DNA of 64,000 bases from Roseovarius azorensis (GCF_900109455.1 NZ_FOAG01000009.1:62001-126000), one strand, 5' to 3'; positions 37,251-46,426 are shown, numbered from the stretch's first letter. Numbers and translations are program-made. Notes: a model not told the origin generated them from the sequence alone.

Positions 37251-38777
37251 ATGACCGCAGTTTTCGATCAGGGCCCGCCGCCGCCCTGCCCCCACCCCTT
37301 CAATCTGGCCGCCCATGTGCTGAGGCGCGCCGATGACCTGCCCGACAGAATTGCGCTGGCGGTTCTGGGCCTGTCGGGTGCCGACCGCTGGAGCTATGCC
37401 CGGCTCCGGGCGGCCGTCCTTGGCACCGGCACCGGGCTGTTGCAGGCCGGATTGCGCCCCGGTGACCGGGTGCTGATGCGGCTGGGCAACACGGTCGAGT
37501 TCCCGATCGCCTATCTCGGCGCCATCGCCGCAGGGCTGGTGCCGATTCCGACCTCGAGCCAGTTGACCGCACCGGAAGTGGCAGGCATCATCGCCACCAC
37601 CACCCCCGCCGTCATCCTGCGCGCGGGCGGCATCGCCTGTCCCGAAACGGACATCCCCATTCTCGACGAAACCACCCTGACGGCGATGCGCGACCTGCCG
37701 CCCGTCGCATATGCCATGGGCGATCCCGACCGGCTGGCCTATATCATCTACACCTCCGGCACCTCCGGCATCCCGCGCGCGGTGGCCCACGCCCATCGCG
37801 CGATCTGGGCGCGGCGGATGATGTTTCAGGGCTGGTATGGCCTGCGGGAACAGGACCGGCTCTGCCATGCGGGCGCGTTCAACTGGACCTATACCCTTGG
37901 CACCGGCCTCATGGATCCCTGGACCATGGGCGCCACCGCCCTGATCCCCGCGCCAGAGATCACGCCCGAGCAACTACCGCTCATTCTCAAACGCCACGAC
38001 GCGACGATTTTCGCCGCGGCGCCAGGTGTTTACCGCAAACTCCTCAAGCAAGGTCAGACGCTGTCTCTGCCCCGTTTGCGGCACGGCCTCTCGGCCGGGG
38101 AAAAACTTTCGGATGCGATCCGCCAGCACTGGCATGAGGCCACCGGCACAACCATCCACGAGGCCTACGGCATGTCCGAATGCTCGACCTTCATCTCGGG
38201 CAGCCCGGATGACCCCGCCCCGCCCGGCACTCTGGGCCGCCCGCAGCAGGGCCGCCGCCTCGCCATTCTGGGCGCAAACGGCCCCGTGGCGACCGGCGAC
38301 GCGGGCACCATCGCCATTCACCGCTCCGATCCCGGACTGATGCTGGGCTATCTCGGCGCGCCCGAGGCAACGGCAGAGAAGTATCAGGGCGACTGGTTCC
38401 TGACCGGCGATCAGGGCGCGATGGATGCCGAGGGCCATATCACCTATCTCGGTCGCACCGATGACATGATGAACGCCGGCGGCTTTCGCGTCTCACCTAT
38501 CGAGGTCGAGGCGGTGCTGAACACCCATCCCGGCATCACCCAATGCGCCGTCACCGACATCGAGGTAAAAGAGGATGCGCGCCTGATCATGGCCTTCTAT
38601 ACTGGCCCCGAACCACTGCCCGCCGAGACGCTGCACAGCTTCGCCTGCGACCGGCTTGCCGCCTATAAACGCCCGCGAGGGTATTTTCATGTCGACACCC
38701 TGCCTACCGGGGCAAACGGCAAACTCCTGCGCCGCGCGCTGCGGCCCATCTACAAGGCGCTCCATGACCAAGCTTGA
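37251..38777 (+). CDS. Acyl-CoA synthetase (AMP-forming), benzoate/fatty-acid ligase type
   Basis: 508 residues of the ANL superfamily. The phosphate loop is IIYTSGTSGIPRAV (164-178), with Arg where most members have Lys before Gly. A5 is HEAYGMSECSTF, the hinge is YLGRTDDMMNAGGFRVSPIEVE (D-x-x-x-x-x-G-x-x-V/I pattern intact), and the C-terminal catalytic Lys sits in GANGKLLRRALR. It activates a carboxylate to acyl-CoA via acyl-AMP; the substrate is not readable. The dsbA-like gene overlaps its end by 14 bp. Confidence 0.9.
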   Translation: MTAVFDQGPPPPCPHPFNLAAHVLRRADDLPDRIALAVLGLSGADRWSYARLRAAVLGTGTGLLQAGLRPGDRVLMRLGNTVEFPIAYLGAIAAGLVPIPTSSQLTAPEVAGIIATTTPAVILRAGGIACPETDIPILDETTLTAMRDLPPVAYAMGDPDRLAYIIYTSGTSGIPRAVAHAHRAIWARRMMFQGWYGLREQDRLCHAGAFNWTYTLGTGLMDPWTMGATALIPAPEITPEQLPLILKRHDATIFAAAPGVYRKLLKQGQTLSLPRLRHGLSAGEKLSDAIRQHWHEATGTTIHEAYGMSECSTFISGSPDDPAPPGTLGRPQQGRRLAILGANGPVATGDAGTIAIHRSDPGLMLGYLGAPEATAEKYQGDWFLTGDQGAMDAEGHITYLGRTDDMMNAGGFRVSPIEVEAVLNTHPGITQCAVTDIEVKEDARLIMAFYTGPEPLPAETLHSFACDRLAAYKRPRGYFHVDTLPTGANGKLLRRALRPIYKALHDQA

Positions 38778-39396
38778 CATCATCTCCGATCCGATCTGCC
38801 CCTGGTGCTATATCGGAAAAACACTTCTGGAACAGGCGCTTGCCAAGCGCCCCGATCACCCGTTCAAGATCGAATGGCATCCCTTTCAACTCAATCCCGA
38901 CATGCCCGCATCCGGCATGGACCGCCACGAATACCTCGAAACCAAGTTCGGCGGCAAACAGGGTGCCATCCGCGCCTATGCGCCGGTGCTCGAACGCGCC
39001 GAAGCAGCGGGGCTGACGATCGACTTTGCCGCGATCAAACGCACGCCCAACACGCTCGATGCGCATCGCCTGATCCATTGGGCGGGCATCGAGGACCGCC
39101 AGGACCGCATGGCCATGGCGCTCTTTGCCGCCTATTTCGACGAAGGCCGCGATATTGGCGACCATGAGGTTCTTGCCGACATCGCCGACAGCCTCGGCAT
39201 GGACGGCGCAATGATCCGACGCCTCCTGCAGACGGATGCGGACCGCGAGGATATCAAGGCGCGCGACACCCAGTTCCGCCAGATGGGCATCACCGGCGTG
39301 CCGACCTTCATCGTCGGCGGCCAGCATGCCGTGCCCGGCTGTCAGCCCGCCGACCTGTGGGTCAAGGTCATTGACGAACTGACCGCCGATGCGTGA
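38764..39396 (+). CDS. DsbA-family oxidoreductase, FrnE/PolyD-like
   Basis: 210 residues, no signal peptide, so probably cytoplasmic. A thioredoxin fold with active-site CPWC in SDPICPWCYIGKTLLEQAL and cis-Pro in ITGVPTFIVGGQHAVPG. FrnE-type members act as thiol oxidoreductases or 2-hydroxychromene-2-carboxylate isomerase relatives in the cytosol. The ATG at 38764 lies inside the end of the acyl-CoA ligase gene, hence translational coupling. Confidence 0.9.
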   Translation: MTKLDIISDPICPWCYIGKTLLEQALAKRPDHPFKIEWHPFQLNPDMPASGMDRHEYLETKFGGKQGAIRAYAPVLERAEAAGLTIDFAAIKRTPNTLDAHRLIHWAGIEDRQDRMAMALFAAYFDEGRDIGDHEVLADIADSLGMDGAMIRRLLQTDADREDIKARDTQFRQMGITGVPTFIVGGQHAVPGCQPADLWVKVIDELTADA

Positions 39397-39433
39397 CACC
39401 GGCGCTTGCCCTCAACGGGCCGCCGCCTGACCC

Positions 39434-39733
39434 TCAGAACTGTGGCAGCCCGTCGCTCAGGTCGTAGGATTTGACCGCGGTCAGAACCTGATCGCCGTCA
39501 AGCGCGAAGACGAACACGTGCGCCCGGTCGTCGGCCAGCGTCATGCGGCAAAACTGCGTCTCGGTATCGAACTCCGCCGGGCAGGTCGCCAGATCGACAT
39601 GCTCCACCGCATGTTCAAAGATCTCATAGGTCATCCTGCCATCGGCCAGTTCGGTCGTGTCTGCCCTTACGGCGAATGCCGCCACGCTGATCAGGGCGGC
39701 GAGGCTGAAGGTGTGAAAATGCGAGAGCTTCAT
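39434..39733 (-). CDS. Small exported hypothetical protein
   Basis: 99 residues: a signal peptide (MKLSHFHTFSLAALISVAAFAVRA) and a mature part of about 75 residues with two Cys (VDLATCPAEFDTETQFCRMTL) that could form a disulfide. It ends in a strand-rich region AHVFVFALDGDQVLTAVKSYDL. I do not recognise the family. Its gene lies between the DsbA/FrnE gene and the MFS exporter, on the opposite strand. Confidence 0.7.
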   Translation of the reverse strand: MKLSHFHTFSLAALISVAAFAVRADTTELADGRMTYEIFEHAVEHVDLATCPAEFDTETQFCRMTLADDRAHVFVFALDGDQVLTAVKSYDLSDGLPQF

Positions 39734-39861
39734 ATCCGATTCCTTCTATCAGGTATTGCCGTGCAGATTTCATACTGTTTCACTCAACTATAAACAAGCG
39801 CGATCTGGCCCCTCCCCCCGCTGCGTGCTAAGGGCTGCGCGTCCGTGCAAAAGGAACCCGC

Positions 39862-41073
39862 ATGTCCGCCGCAACCCGCCCCGCCCGACCGGAATTCATC
39901 GCCATGATGGCGATGATGGCGGCCACCGTGGCATTCTCCATCGACGCGATGCTGCCCGCCCTGCCGCATATCGCACAGACGCTTGCACCCGACGCGCCGA
40001 ACCGGGCGCAGCTGATCATTACCTCGTTCCTTCTCGGCCTTGGCATCGGCACGTTTCTGGCCGGTCCGCTGTCCGACAGTTTCGGGCGCAAGCGGATCAT
40101 CCTGCTGGGCGCGGTCATCTATGTCTCGGGCGCGGCCCTGGCCATGCTGGCCCCCGGCCTTGAAACCCTGCTCGCCGCCCGCGCGCTGCAAGGGCTGGGT
40201 GCCGCCGCCTTTCGGATCGTGTCGATCGCGATCATCCGCGATCTCTACGCGGGCCGCGAAATGGCGCGGCTGATGTCCTTCGTGATGATGGTCTTTGCCC
40301 TCACCCCGGCATTGGCCCCGCTTCTGGGCGCGGGCATTATCGTCCTGGCCGGCTGGCGCGGCGTGTTCGGAGCCTTTGTCCTCTTTGCCGCGGCGCTTTC
40401 GCTCTGGATGTCGCTGCGCCTGCCAGAGCCGCTCGCCCCCGACCGCCGCCGCGCGTTTCGCGCCGCACCGCTCCGGGCCGCGCTCAGCGAGGTTCTGGGA
40501 CATCCCGTCACCCGGCTGGCAATCGCGGTGCAGATGCTCTGCATGACCACGCTCTTCACCTCGCTCAGCATGGTGCAGCCGATCTTTGACGTGACCTTTG
40601 GCCGGGGGACCAGCTTTCCCTACTGGTTCTTCCTGATGGCGCTGATCGCGGGCTGCGGCAGTTTTCTCAACTCCCGGCTGGTGATGCGGCTCGGGATGGA
40701 GCGGATGGTCAGCGGCGCGCTTGCCGCACAGATTGCCCTCTCGCTCATCGCCATTATCCTCTGGCAGATCGGCCTGCCGCCGCAACTGCAATTCGCCGTC
40801 TTTGTCATCTGGCAGACCGGTGTATTCTTTCAGGCGGGGCTTACGCTGGGCAATCTCAACGCGCTCGCCATGGCGCCCATGGGCGCGATCGCGGGCATGG
40901 CGGCAAGCGTGACGGGGGCCGCCGCCACGGTGGGCAGCGTGGCCATCGCCATCCCCATCGGACAGCAGTTTCAGGGCACACCGATGCCCGCGCATCTGGG
41001 CGTTCTGGGGGCGGTTCTCATCGGCCTCGGGCTGATGCAGCGGGTCAGACGCCTTGCACCACAGGTGGTTTGA
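39862..41073 (+). CDS. MFS exporter, Bcr/CflA drug-resistance family
   Basis: 403 residues, about twelve membrane spans. The loop 2-3 motif GPLSDSFGRKRIILLGAVIY (D-x-x-G-R-R/K) and the antiporter motif C region AARALQGLGAAAFRIVSIAIIRDLY are typical of the Bcr/CflA subgroup of proton-driven exporters. Substrates may be bicyclomycin-like drugs, sulfonamides or amino acids. A palindrome ACCAC/GTGGT spans the end of the gene. Alone on its transcript as far as can be seen. Confidence 0.9.
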   Translation: MSAATRPARPEFIAMMAMMAATVAFSIDAMLPALPHIAQTLAPDAPNRAQLIITSFLLGLGIGTFLAGPLSDSFGRKRIILLGAVIYVSGAALAMLAPGLETLLAARALQGLGAAAFRIVSIAIIRDLYAGREMARLMSFVMMVFALTPALAPLLGAGIIVLAGWRGVFGAFVLFAAALSLWMSLRLPEPLAPDRRRAFRAAPLRAALSEVLGHPVTRLAIAVQMLCMTTLFTSLSMVQPIFDVTFGRGTSFPYWFFLMALIAGCGSFLNSRLVMRLGMERMVSGALAAQIALSLIAIILWQIGLPPQLQFAVFVIWQTGVFFQAGLTLGNLNALAMAPMGAIAGMAASVTGAAATVGSVAIAIPIGQQFQGTPMPAHLGVLGAVLIGLGLMQRVRRLAPQVV

Positions 41074-41182
41074 CGGGACTATTTCTGTATACCGTCGCAT
41101 ACTATCTTTTCGACGCACCGGTTTTCGGCTATGACGCCGGCAATCACGCGAATCCCCCATAACCGCAAAGGACGCCTTCGAG

Positions 41183-42397
41183 ATGACCAAAATCAAGGTA
41201 GACAATCCCATCGTCGAGATGGACGGCGATGAAATGACCCGGATCATCTGGGACTTCATCAAGCAGAAACTGATCCTGCCCTATCTCGATGTCGACCTGC
41301 TCTATTACGATCTGGGGATCGAGGAACGCGACCGCACCAACGACCAGATCACCATCGACGCGGCCGAGAAAACCAGGGAGGTGGGCGTCGCGGTCAAATG
41401 CGCAACCATCACCCCCGATGAGCAGCGGGTCGAGGAGTTCGGCCTCAAGAAGATGTGGAAATCGCCCAACGGCACGATCCGCAACATCCTTGGCGGCGTC
41501 GTCTTTCGCGCGCCCATCATCTGCCGCAACGTTCCCCGCCTCGTGCCGGGCTGGACCCAGCCCATCGTGATCGGTCGCCACGCCTTCGGCGATCAGTACA
41601 AGGCCACCGACATGCGGTTTTCCGGGCCGGGCAAGCTGACCATGAAATTCGTCGGCGAAGACGGCACCGTGGACGAGCGCGAGGTGTTCGACGCGCCCTC
41701 CTCCGGCGTTTTCATGGGCATGTACAACCTCGACCAGTCGATCCTCGATTTCGCCCGCGCCTCGCTCAACTACGGGCTGGATCTGGGCTGGCCGGTCTAT
41801 CTCTCGACCAAGAACACCATCCTCAAGGCCTATGACGGGCGTTTCAAGGATCTCTTCCAGAAGGTTTACGAGGAAGAATTCGAAGCAGAGTTCAAGAAGA
41901 AGGGCATTCACTACGAACATCGCCTGATCGACGACATGGTCGCTTCGGCGATGAAATGGTCGGGCGGCTATGTCTGGGCCTGCAAGAACTATGACGGCGA
42001 CGTGCAGTCCGACACCGTGGCGCAGGGCTTTGGCAGCCTCGGACTGATGACCTCGCAACTGATGACACCCGACGGCAAGATCGTCGAGGCCGAGGCGGCG
42101 CATGGCACGGTGACGCGCCACTACCGCCAGCACCAGAAGGGCGAACAGACCTCGACCAACTCGATCGCATCGATCTTTGCCTGGACCGGCGGGCTCAAGC
42201 ACCGCGCCAAGCTGGACGGCAACGCCCCGCTCAAGACCTTTGCCGAAACGCTGGAGCGGGTCATCGTCGATACCGTCGAAAGCGGCTACATGACCAAGGA
42301 TCTGGCCCTGCTCGTCGGCCCCGACCAGAAATGGCTGACCACGATGGGCTTTCTCGAAAAGGTCGACGACAATCTCGGCAAGGCACTGGCGGGCTGA
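41183..42397 (+). CDS. icd: NADP-dependent isocitrate dehydrogenase
   Basis: 404 residues of the eukaryotic-like (type II) family. [19 protein letters not shown] at the N-terminus and [34 protein letters not shown] are characteristic. The coenzyme region [27 protein letters not shown] carries the Arg-His residues that prefer NADP. It makes 2-oxoglutarate in the TCA cycle. A strong terminator hairpin follows. Confidence 0.96.
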   Translation: MTKIKVDNPIVEMDGDEMTRIIWDFIKQKLILPYLDVDLLYYDLGIEERDRTNDQITIDAAEKTREVGVAVKCATITPDEQRVEEFGLKKMWKSPNGTIRNILGGVVFRAPIICRNVPRLVPGWTQPIVIGRHAFGDQYKATDMRFSGPGKLTMKFVGEDGTVDEREVFDAPSSGVFMGMYNLDQSILDFARASLNYGLDLGWPVYLSTKNTILKAYDGRFKDLFQKVYEEEFEAEFKKKGIHYEHRLIDDMVASAMKWSGGYVWACKNYDGDVQSDTVAQGFGSLGLMTSQLMTPDGKIVEAEAAHGTVTRHYRQHQKGEQTSTNSIASIFAWTGGLKHRAKLDGNAPLKTFAETLERVIVDTVESGYMTKDLALLVGPDQKWLTTMGFLEKVDDNLGKALAG

Positions 42398-42419
42398 ACG
42401 CAGCACGCGACGAAACAGG

Positions 42420-42447
42420 ACGGGGGCCCGCCGGCCCCCGTTCTTAA
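42420..42447 (+). terminator. Rho-independent terminator of icd
   Basis: ACGGGGGCC and GGCCCCCGT form a perfect 9-bp stem with a CGCC loop, 22 bp after the icd stop, followed by TCTTAAT. Confidence 0.8.
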
Positions 42448-42480
42448 TCCCGCCATCGCTGCGGATTGCGCCCGCGGCCC

Positions 42481-42687
42481 TCACTTGCCCCGGTTATGCG
42501 TCCTTGCATACATCTCGGCGATCATCCGGCTCGCGGTTTTCTCGAACGCGCAGGGAATCACCGCATGAATGAGCGCGGCAAACCCGGCGGCAAACAGCCA
42601 GAGACTGAACCGCCCCGCAAAAACCGCATGTTCGAGATAGCTTTCGTCCACACTGCGCGGATGCTCCAGGAAAACTTTTGAAATCAT
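42481..42687 (-). CDS. DUF6356 family small membrane-associated protein
   Basis: 68 residues. It begins MISKVFLEHPRSVDESYLEH (basic-aromatic start). A hydrophobic span FSLWLFAAGFAALIHAVIPCAF follows, then EKTASRMIAEMYARTHNR. I recognise this as the DUF6356 pattern found in Rhodobacteraceae and other alphaproteobacteria. Function unknown. It is divergent from the Lrp-type regulator. Confidence 0.8.
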   Translation of the reverse strand: MISKVFLEHPRSVDESYLEHAVFAGRFSLWLFAAGFAALIHAVIPCAFEKTASRMIAEMYARTHNRGK

Positions 42688-42739
42688 CGGCTTGCCCTCC
42701 CTGTTCTGTGTTGCGACCAGAATAGTCGCGCAAGAGGGT

Positions 42740-42788
42740 GAAATTTTCCCAAACTTCCGCTTACATCGGGTATAATCGGGAAAATTTC
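42740..42788. promoter_or_regulatory. 11-bp inverted repeat flanking a TATAAT promoter element
   Basis: GAAATTTTCCC (42740-42750) and GGGAAAATTTC (42778-42788) are perfect complements, 27 bases apart, and between them lies TATAAT (42771-42776), 27 bp before the Lrp-type regulator ATG. The layout suits an autoregulatory operator of the Lrp/AsnC family. Confidence 0.7.
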
Positions 42789-42803
42789 CACAAAAGACGC
42801 CAT

Positions 42804-43274
42804 ATGACGAGCAATCTTGACGAATTCGATCGCAAAATCCTGACCGAATTGCAGCGCAACGCCGATCTGCCGCTCGAAACCCTCGGGCAACGGATCGGCC
42901 TGTCGCGCAACGCCTGCTGGCGGCGGATCAGATCGCTGGAGGCCGCAGGCGTGATCCGCGCCCGCGTCGCCCTTCTCGATCCCGCCCGGATCGGCCTGCC
43001 GCTCACCGTGTTCATGCAGATCCGCGCCGCCCTGCACGACGCAGACTGGCTCGACAAATTCGCCCGCGCTACCCGCGCCCTGCCCGAGGTGCAGGGCGTC
43101 TACCGCATGTCGGGCGATCTTGACTACCTCATTCGCGCGCAGGTCGCCGACATGGCCGATTACGACCGGCTTTACCAGACCCTCATCGCGCGGGTGCCCA
43201 TGGGCGATGTCTCGGCCTCCTTCGTGATGGAAGAGATCAAGCACAGCACCGAACTGCCGCTCAGCCGCGCCTGA
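42804..43274 (+). CDS. Lrp/AsnC-family transcriptional regulator
   Basis: 156 residues. An N-terminal helix-turn-helix (LDEFDRKILTELQRNADLPLETLGQRIGLSRNACWRRIRSLEAAGVI, about 4-50) and a C-terminal RAM domain for amino-acid sensing and oligomerisation (VYRMSGDLDYLIRAQVADMADYDRLY). The ATG at 42804 puts the HTH at the normal place. The RAM ligand is not known. The inverted repeat just upstream is a likely operator; divergent DUF6356 and downstream SMR genes may be in its reach. Confidence 0.92.
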   Translation: MTSNLDEFDRKILTELQRNADLPLETLGQRIGLSRNACWRRIRSLEAAGVIRARVALLDPARIGLPLTVFMQIRAALHDADWLDKFARATRALPEVQGVYRMSGDLDYLIRAQVADMADYDRLYQTLIARVPMGDVSASFVMEEIKHSTELPLSRA

Positions 43275-43345
43275 GCGCATTCCCCATGGACCCGGCGCGC
43301 GCCCTCGCGTAAGCCTTGGGTCAACCCCGAACCAGAGAGCGCACG

Positions 43346-43684
43346 ATGATCCCTCACGTTTACCTCATCCTCTTTCTCGCCATTCTGGCCGAAACCGCCG
43401 GCACCACCGCGTTGCAGGCCAGCCAGCAGTTTACCCGGCTCTGGCCCTCCGTGATGGTGGTGCTGGGCTATGGCATCAGTTTCTATCTTCTGGCGCTCAC
43501 GCTCAAGGTCATGCCGGTGGGCGTTGTCTATGCGATCTGGTCCGGCCTCGGCATCGTGTTCATCGCCTGCATCGGCTATCTGGTCTTTGGCCAGAAACTC
43601 GACCTGCCGGCCGTGATCGGCACCGGCATGATCCTTGCCGGGATCGTCGTGATCCAGCTATTCTCGCGCACGGCGCCGCATTAA
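43346..43684 (+). CDS. Small multidrug resistance (SMR/EmrE-type) transporter
   Basis: 112 residues with four membrane spans. The conserved Glu of the first span is in LFLAILAETAGTTALQAS (E16), and MPVGVVYAIWSGLGIVFIACIG matches the third-span G-V-x-Y-A-I-W-S-G-x-G signature. These proton antiporters export cationic compounds or guanidinium. It starts after GAGAG at a suitable distance and follows the Lrp-type regulator by 71 bp. Confidence 0.93.
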   Translation: MIPHVYLILFLAILAETAGTTALQASQQFTRLWPSVMVVLGYGISFYLLALTLKVMPVGVVYAIWSGLGIVFIACIGYLVFGQKLDLPAVIGTGMILAGIVVIQLFSRTAPH

Positions 43685-43766
43685 ACGCCGCGCATCGGGC
43701 CAAAAAGGGTGGAATCCGCGCGCCCATGCCGTTATCTCCGCGTGCAAGCATCTCACGAGGCGGCCC

Positions 43767-44183
43767 ATGAACGACACCATCACCGAACGCTGCGAGGCCA
43801 AGGGCCTGCGCATGACCGATCAGCGCCGCACCATTGCCTCGGTGCTGCAGGACTCCGACGATCACCCGGATGTCGAGGAACTCTACGCCCGTGCCGCGGG
43901 CCGCGATCCGCGCATCTCGATCGCCACGGTCTATCGCACGGTCAAGCTGTTCGAAGAGGCGGGCATCCTCGACAAGCTCGAATTCGGTGACGGGCGCGCC
44001 CGCTACGAGGACGCCGAACGCGACCACCACGATCACCTGATCGACATGAACTCGGGCGAGGTGATCGAATTCGTCGATCCCGAAATCGAGGCCCTCCAGG
44101 AAAGGATCGCCGAAAAACTGGGCTATCGCCTGATCGGTCACCGGCTGGAACTCTACGGCGTGCCGCTGAAACCGGCTCGCTAG
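43767..44183 (+). CDS. fur: Fur-family metalloregulator (Fur/Mur)
   Basis: 138 residues. A winged-helix domain (about 1-80: LRMTDQRRTIASVLQDSDDHPDVEELY, RISIATVYRTVKLFEEAGIL) and a dimerisation/metal-binding part with the H-x-H cluster ERDHHDHLIDMNSGEVIEF. No C-x-x-C zinc motif is seen. In alphaproteobacteria this orthologue often responds to manganese (Mur) rather than iron, so the symbol marks the family only. The cation-efflux gene starts 1 bp after the stop. Confidence 0.88.
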   Translation: MNDTITERCEAKGLRMTDQRRTIASVLQDSDDHPDVEELYARAAGRDPRISIATVYRTVKLFEEAGILDKLEFGDGRARYEDAERDHHDHLIDMNSGEVIEFVDPEIEALQERIAEKLGYRLIGHRLELYGVPLKPAR

Positions 44184-44184
44184 C

Positions 44185-45105
44185 ATGGGGCGTGCGGGGG
44201 CGGATGCCATGAACCGGGTGCTGCGGCTGGCGATCGGCAGCCTGATCGTGGGTCTTGCGGTGCTGTCGCTCAAGGCACTTGCCTGGGCGCTCACCGGCTC
44301 GCTCGCGCTGATGTCGGACGCGCTGGAAAGCCTTGTGAACGTCGCGGCTGCGCTTGCGGTGATCGCAGCACTCAGGGTGGCCAAGCGCCCCGCCGACTCC
44401 AACCACCCCTACGGCCACCACAAGGCCGAATTTTTCTCGGCCGTGCTCGAAGGGGTGCTGATCGTCATTGCCGCCCTCTTCATCCTGCGCGAGGCCTGGG
44501 CCGGGTTCCTCGACCCGCGCGCGTTGGACGCGCCATTCCTCGGCATGGCCATCAACGCCGGCGCCAGCCTCATCAACGGGGCCTGGGCGGTCCTTCTGAT
44601 CCGCAACGGACGGCGCTACCGCTCCCCCGCGCTGGTGGCGGACGGCAGGCACCTGATGACCGATGTGGTCTCGTCGGTCGGCGTCCTCATCGGCATCGGG
44701 CTGGCCATCGCGACCGGCTGGTGGATTCTCGATCCCGCCATGGCGGTTCTGGTGGCGCTCAACATTCTCTGGTCCGGCTGGGGCGTCATCAAGGGCTCGC
44801 TCAGCGGGCTGATGGACGAGGCGGTGTCGGATGACGAACTCGACGAGATCCGCGGCATCATCGCCACAGCGGCCAGCGACGATGTGGCGATCGAGGCGCA
44901 TGACCTGCGCACCCGCCACGCAGGCCCCGTGACCTTCATCGACTTTCACCTCGTCATGCCCGGCGAAACCACGGTCGAGACCGCGCATGACCTGTGCGAC
45001 CGGATCGAGGCGGCGTTGATGGCGGTCCTGCCGGATGCCCGCGTGACGATACATGTCGAACCCGAACACAAGGCCAAGCATAGCGGCATTGTCGTGCTGT
45101 CATAG
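44185..45105 (+). CDS. Cation diffusion facilitator (CDF) efflux transporter
   Basis: 306 residues: six membrane spans, with metal-site residues in LMSDALESLVN and ADGRHLMTDVVSS (D-x-x-x-D pairs typical of CDFs), a His-rich start of a loop in NHPYGHHKAEFFSAVLEG, and a cytoplasmic C-terminal domain (IEAHDLRTRHAGPVTFIDFHLVMPGETTVE). It exports divalent cations such as Zn, Fe or Mn. ATG at 44185 or at 44209 (MNRVLRL) could be used. Coupling with fur suggests metal-responsive control. Confidence 0.9.
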   Translation: MGRAGADAMNRVLRLAIGSLIVGLAVLSLKALAWALTGSLALMSDALESLVNVAAALAVIAALRVAKRPADSNHPYGHHKAEFFSAVLEGVLIVIAALFILREAWAGFLDPRALDAPFLGMAINAGASLINGAWAVLLIRNGRRYRSPALVADGRHLMTDVVSSVGVLIGIGLAIATGWWILDPAMAVLVALNILWSGWGVIKGSLSGLMDEAVSDDELDEIRGIIATAASDDVAIEAHDLRTRHAGPVTFIDFHLVMPGETTVETAHDLCDRIEAALMAVLPDARVTIHVEPEHKAKHSGIVVLS

Positions 45106-45168
45106 CTCTGCCGCTTTCTTGTGCAGATGACCTGCGCTAACAGGGGCAATCCCTGATAGGACACCCCG

Positions 45169-46074
45169 ATGGAAAACCTGCGCGGCAGCATTCTGATGGT
45201 TCTGGCGATGGCCGGGTTCGCGCTTGAGGACATGTTCGTCAAGCGGCTCGCCGGCGATCTGCCGGTCGGGCAGATCATCATGCTGATCGGCTTTGGCGGC
45301 GCGCTCGTGTTCGGGGCGATCACCACCGCACAAGGGCGCAGGATCTGGTCGCGCGACCTGCTGAGCAGCCCGGTGCTCCTGCGCAATTTCGGCGAGATTG
45401 TCGGCACCTTCGGCTTTGTCATGGCAATCGCGCTGACGCCCTTGTCCTCGGCCTCGGCGATCCTTCAGGCGACACCGCTTGCGGTCACCCTCGGCGCGGC
45501 GCTCTTTCTGGGCGAGACGGTGGGCTGGCGGCGATGGAGCGCCATTCTGGTGGGGTTCTGCGGCGTCCTGATGGTGATCCGGCCGGGACTCGAAGGGTTC
45601 GAACCCGCCTCGCTCTTTGCAGTGCAGGCGGTGATCGGTCTTGCGATTCGCGATCTGGCCACCCGCGCCGTGCCGCGCACGATCTCCTCGATGCAGCTTT
45701 CGACCTATGCCTTTGCCATGCTGGTGCCGACGGGGGCGATGCTTCTGTCCTTTCACGGCACACCCGCCCTGCCCTCCGCATTGAACTGGCGCGATCTGGC
45801 ACTGGCGCTCCTTTGCGGCGTGCTGGCCTATTATGCCATCGTGGCGGCGATGCGGCTGGGTGACGTGGCGGTGATCACACCGTTCCGCTACTCGCGCCTT
45901 GTCTTCGCGCTGATCATCGGCGTGACCCTCTTTGACGAGCGCCCGGATGTCTGGACACTGACGGGGGCGGCAATCATCATCGCCTCGGGGATCTACACCT
46001 TCTGGCGCGAGCGGCGGCTGGCCCGACACCTGATCGCGCCCGCCGCGCCAGGCCCAACCCCGGACGGGCGCTGA
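45169..46074 (+). CDS. EamA/DMT-family transporter
   Basis: 301 residues with about ten membrane spans arranged as two EamA repeats, the first ending at SASAILQATPLAVTLGAALFLGE and the second at VAVITPFRYSRLVFALIIGVTLFDERP. Members export or import amino acids, nucleobases or other metabolites. No substrate can be read. It is the last gene before the kinase module and separated from it by about 350 bp. Confidence 0.88.
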   Translation: MENLRGSILMVLAMAGFALEDMFVKRLAGDLPVGQIIMLIGFGGALVFGAITTAQGRRIWSRDLLSSPVLLRNFGEIVGTFGFVMAIALTPLSSASAILQATPLAVTLGAALFLGETVGWRRWSAILVGFCGVLMVIRPGLEGFEPASLFAVQAVIGLAIRDLATRAVPRTISSMQLSTYAFAMLVPTGAMLLSFHGTPALPSALNWRDLALALLCGVLAYYAIVAAMRLGDVAVITPFRYSRLVFALIIGVTLFDERPDVWTLTGAAIIIASGIYTFWRERRLARHLIAPAAPGPTPDGR

Positions 46075-46426
46075 AACAGCTGCAACTGGCAGCTTCTGAT
46101 GGTCCTGCATATCCGACCCGGCAGACCTCGGAACTGTCATCGGACGCAGCCTCGTCCGCATCCCCCGCCCCTGGCCTGAAGTGCCGGAAATCGCCGAAAT
46201 GAGCGGTACGGGATTTCCGGGTGTCACTCGCGAAACTGCGCCCGGAAGCAACGGTTTAGCGTCAAACGTTCGACGCCTGCCCTGCCCGCATCGAAAAAAT
46301 GGAAGCCGACACATGTTGGCCAGAAGACCGCCTTTTTCTCATCACAATCCGAACAGACCATGACGAAGTAAAAATATTACTTGGTCCCTCGTGTGTTTTT
46401 CGTCCTCGCAAACCGGGTACCTGCAA
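46075..46426. other. 352-bp intergenic region before the kinase-GTPase module
   Basis: No gene is supported. After the EamA stop a small AGCTGC/GCAGCT hairpin (46078-46094) has no T-run. The last 60 bp before the kinase are clearly AT-richer than the surroundings and contain the inverted repeat at 46366-46382. GTG codons near 46391 lie in this tract. The promoter of the module is probably here, but no clear -35/-10 pair stands out. Confidence 0.5.
46366..46382. repeat. AT-rich inverted repeat upstream of the kinase gene
   Basis: AAGTAA-AAATA-TTACTT: two perfect 6-bp arms around a 5-base loop, 45-61 bp before the chosen kinase start. It may be an operator, or a promoter element in disguise. 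It is too short to be statistically compelling alone, but the AT content is striking for this genome. Confidence 0.45.

Noticed and set aside
46075..46426. Left attachment site for an element inserted at tRNA-Thr
   Set aside because: No copy of the tRNA-Thr 3' end is found there and no integrase gene is in the window.
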